Shown here: positions 44,306 to 44,926 of the stretch, piece by piece
Numbering within the stretch: the stretch's first letter is position 1
Layout of the letters: each line of letters opens with the position of its first letter
Origin: Actinomycetota bacterium
GTDB lineage: Bacteria > Actinomycetota > Acidimicrobiia > Acidimicrobiales > Ilumatobacteraceae
DNA: 44,926 nt
Assembly: GCA_016213665.1 (NCBI GenBank)
Contig: JACQZX010000130.1
Span: forward strand, 1 to 44,926
Reading direction: 5' to 3'
The notes under the pieces: generated by a model
Databases searched by the model: none
Seen by the model: the letters and a program-made list of their open reading frames with translations, nothing else
Told to the model about the DNA's origin: nothing
Translations under genes and position numbers: made by a program

Positions 44306-44926
44306 ATGGACGTGATAGCCGAGAGTCGTCAGCGGCGCACGTTCGCCATCATCAGCCACCCCGACGCGGGCAAGACAACCCTCACCGAGAAGTTCCTGCT
44401 GTACAGCGGCGCGGTGCAGGAAGCCGGTGCCGTGCACGCCCGCGAGGGTCGGCGCAGTGCGCGCAGCGACTGGATGGAACTCGAACAGCAGCGCGGCATC
44501 TCGATCAGTTCCACGGTGCTGCAGTTCCCGTACGGCGCGCACACGATCAATCTTCTCGACACGCCCGGTCACCGCGACTTCAGCGAAGACACTTACCGCG
44601 TTCTGTCCGCGGTCGACGCGGTGGTGATGGTGCTCGACGCGGCAAAGGGCATCGAGAGCCAGACGCTCAAGTTGTTTCAGGTCTGTCGCTCGCGCAACCT
44701 GCCGGTGATCACGTTCCTCAACAAGTACGACCGCCCCGGACGCGAGCCGCTGGAACTGCTCGATGAGATCGAGGCGCAGATTCAACTACGACCGACACCG
44801 GTCACCTGGCCGGTGGGCAGCGGTGAGGAGTTCTGCGGGTTGATCGATCGCCGCGACGATCGGTACACACGCTTCACACGAACGGCGCGTGGCGCTTCGA
44901 TCGCGATCGAGGAAACAACCGACGTC
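44306..44926 (+). CDS. prfC: Peptide chain release factor 3 (partial, N-terminal)
   Basis: The gene runs off the right edge; 207 codons are visible. The translational GTPase RF3 recycles RF1/RF2 after termination. G1 is SHPDAGKTT (residues 17-25), the G2 region is [11 protein letters not shown]3 is [11 protein letters not shown], and G4 is NKYDRP where most RF3 have NKLD. The RF3-specific opening ([20 protein letters not shown]) distinguishes it from EF-G. The ATG at 44306 lies 25 bp after the start of the divergent VOC gene. Confidence 0.93.
   Translation, partial: MDVIAESRQRRTFAIISHPDAGKTTLTEKFLLYSGAVQEAGAVHAREGRRSARSDWMELEQQRGISISSTVLQFPYGAHTINLLDTPGHRDFSEDTYRVLSAVDAVVMVLDAAKGIESQTLKLFQVCRSRNLPVITFLNKYDRPGREPLELLDEIEAQIQLRPTPVTWPVGSGEEFCGLIDRRDDRYTRFTRTARGASIAIEETTDV

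Overview
The window is high-GC and gene-dense, with short intergenic gaps, no stretch over about 200 bases without a gene, many GTG starts and a few-base-overlap operon style. Gene content points to an actinobacterium: a mycothiol S-conjugate amidase and a mycothiol-type DinB/MDMPI protein, an F420-type luciferase-like oxidoreductase, a complete conservon (cvnABCD), a WS/DGAT acyltransferase, Ku plus a LigD-type polymerase, and L,D-transpeptidases. The overall flavour (small secreted lipoproteins, Thr/Ser-rich tails, a PATAN-like protein beside the conservon) suggests an Acidimicrobiia member such as an Ilumatobacter relative. That placement is inference, because no rRNA or tRNA gene is present.

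Layout. 1-3203: the 5' end of an S45 acylase lipoprotein, a 32-bp tandem repeat, then divergent acyl-CoA dehydrogenase and acyl-CoA synthetase genes. 3247-8659: LapA-like protein, alpha/beta hydrolase, a RecB-type Fe-S nuclease overlapping a PAP2 phosphatase, a WS/DGAT, a 65-aa unknown, an SDR and an 88-aa unknown. 8660-13643: conservon cvnABCD on the minus strand, diverging from a PATAN/DUF4388-like protein and a small coiled-coil protein. 13646-19750: MDMPI-type protein, S9 peptidase, SNase lipoprotein, ChbG/YdjC deacetylase, SCP2-like protein coupled to Mca, and a PEBP lipoprotein. 19791-24779: PAS-PAS-GGDEF-EAL protein, CPBP-type membrane protein, zinc-finger rhomboid, a cluster of three GGGAC-N6-GCCCC palindromes ahead of a 58-aa gene, and an LLM oxidoreductase. 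24830-28625: amidase, MFS transporter, an AAC(2')-I-like acetyltransferase and a lipoprotein. 28658-31719: an NHEJ operon (membrane protein, Ku, LigD-type polymerase, DUF6941-like protein). 31754-38904: lipoprotein, M24B peptidase, HEFGH metallopeptidase, two tandem L,D-transpeptidases, a GT2 glycosyltransferase and a membrane protein. 38921-44926: argG, M20 peptidase, XRE regulator, SulP transporter, VOC protein and the 5' part of prfC.

How the genes work together. Lipid metabolism recurs: a CoA ligase and dehydrogenase, then a PAP2 phosphatase and WS/DGAT that could make diacylglycerol and then triacylglycerol or wax ester. The conservon is a sensor-kinase-like/roadblock/DUF742/GTPase signalling unit, and the PATAN and coiled-coil proteins opposite it are plausible partners. 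Ku and the stand-alone polymerase form a repair operon without an adjacent ligase. The most notable items are the DosR-like palindrome cluster, the AAC(2')-I homologue in an amidase-MFS operon, the DUF6941-like gene translationally linked to the NHEJ polymerase, the degenerate EAL domain behind an intact GGDEF, and short tandem duplications that reshape gene ends (acyl-CoA dehydrogenase, M24B peptidase, sulP leader).
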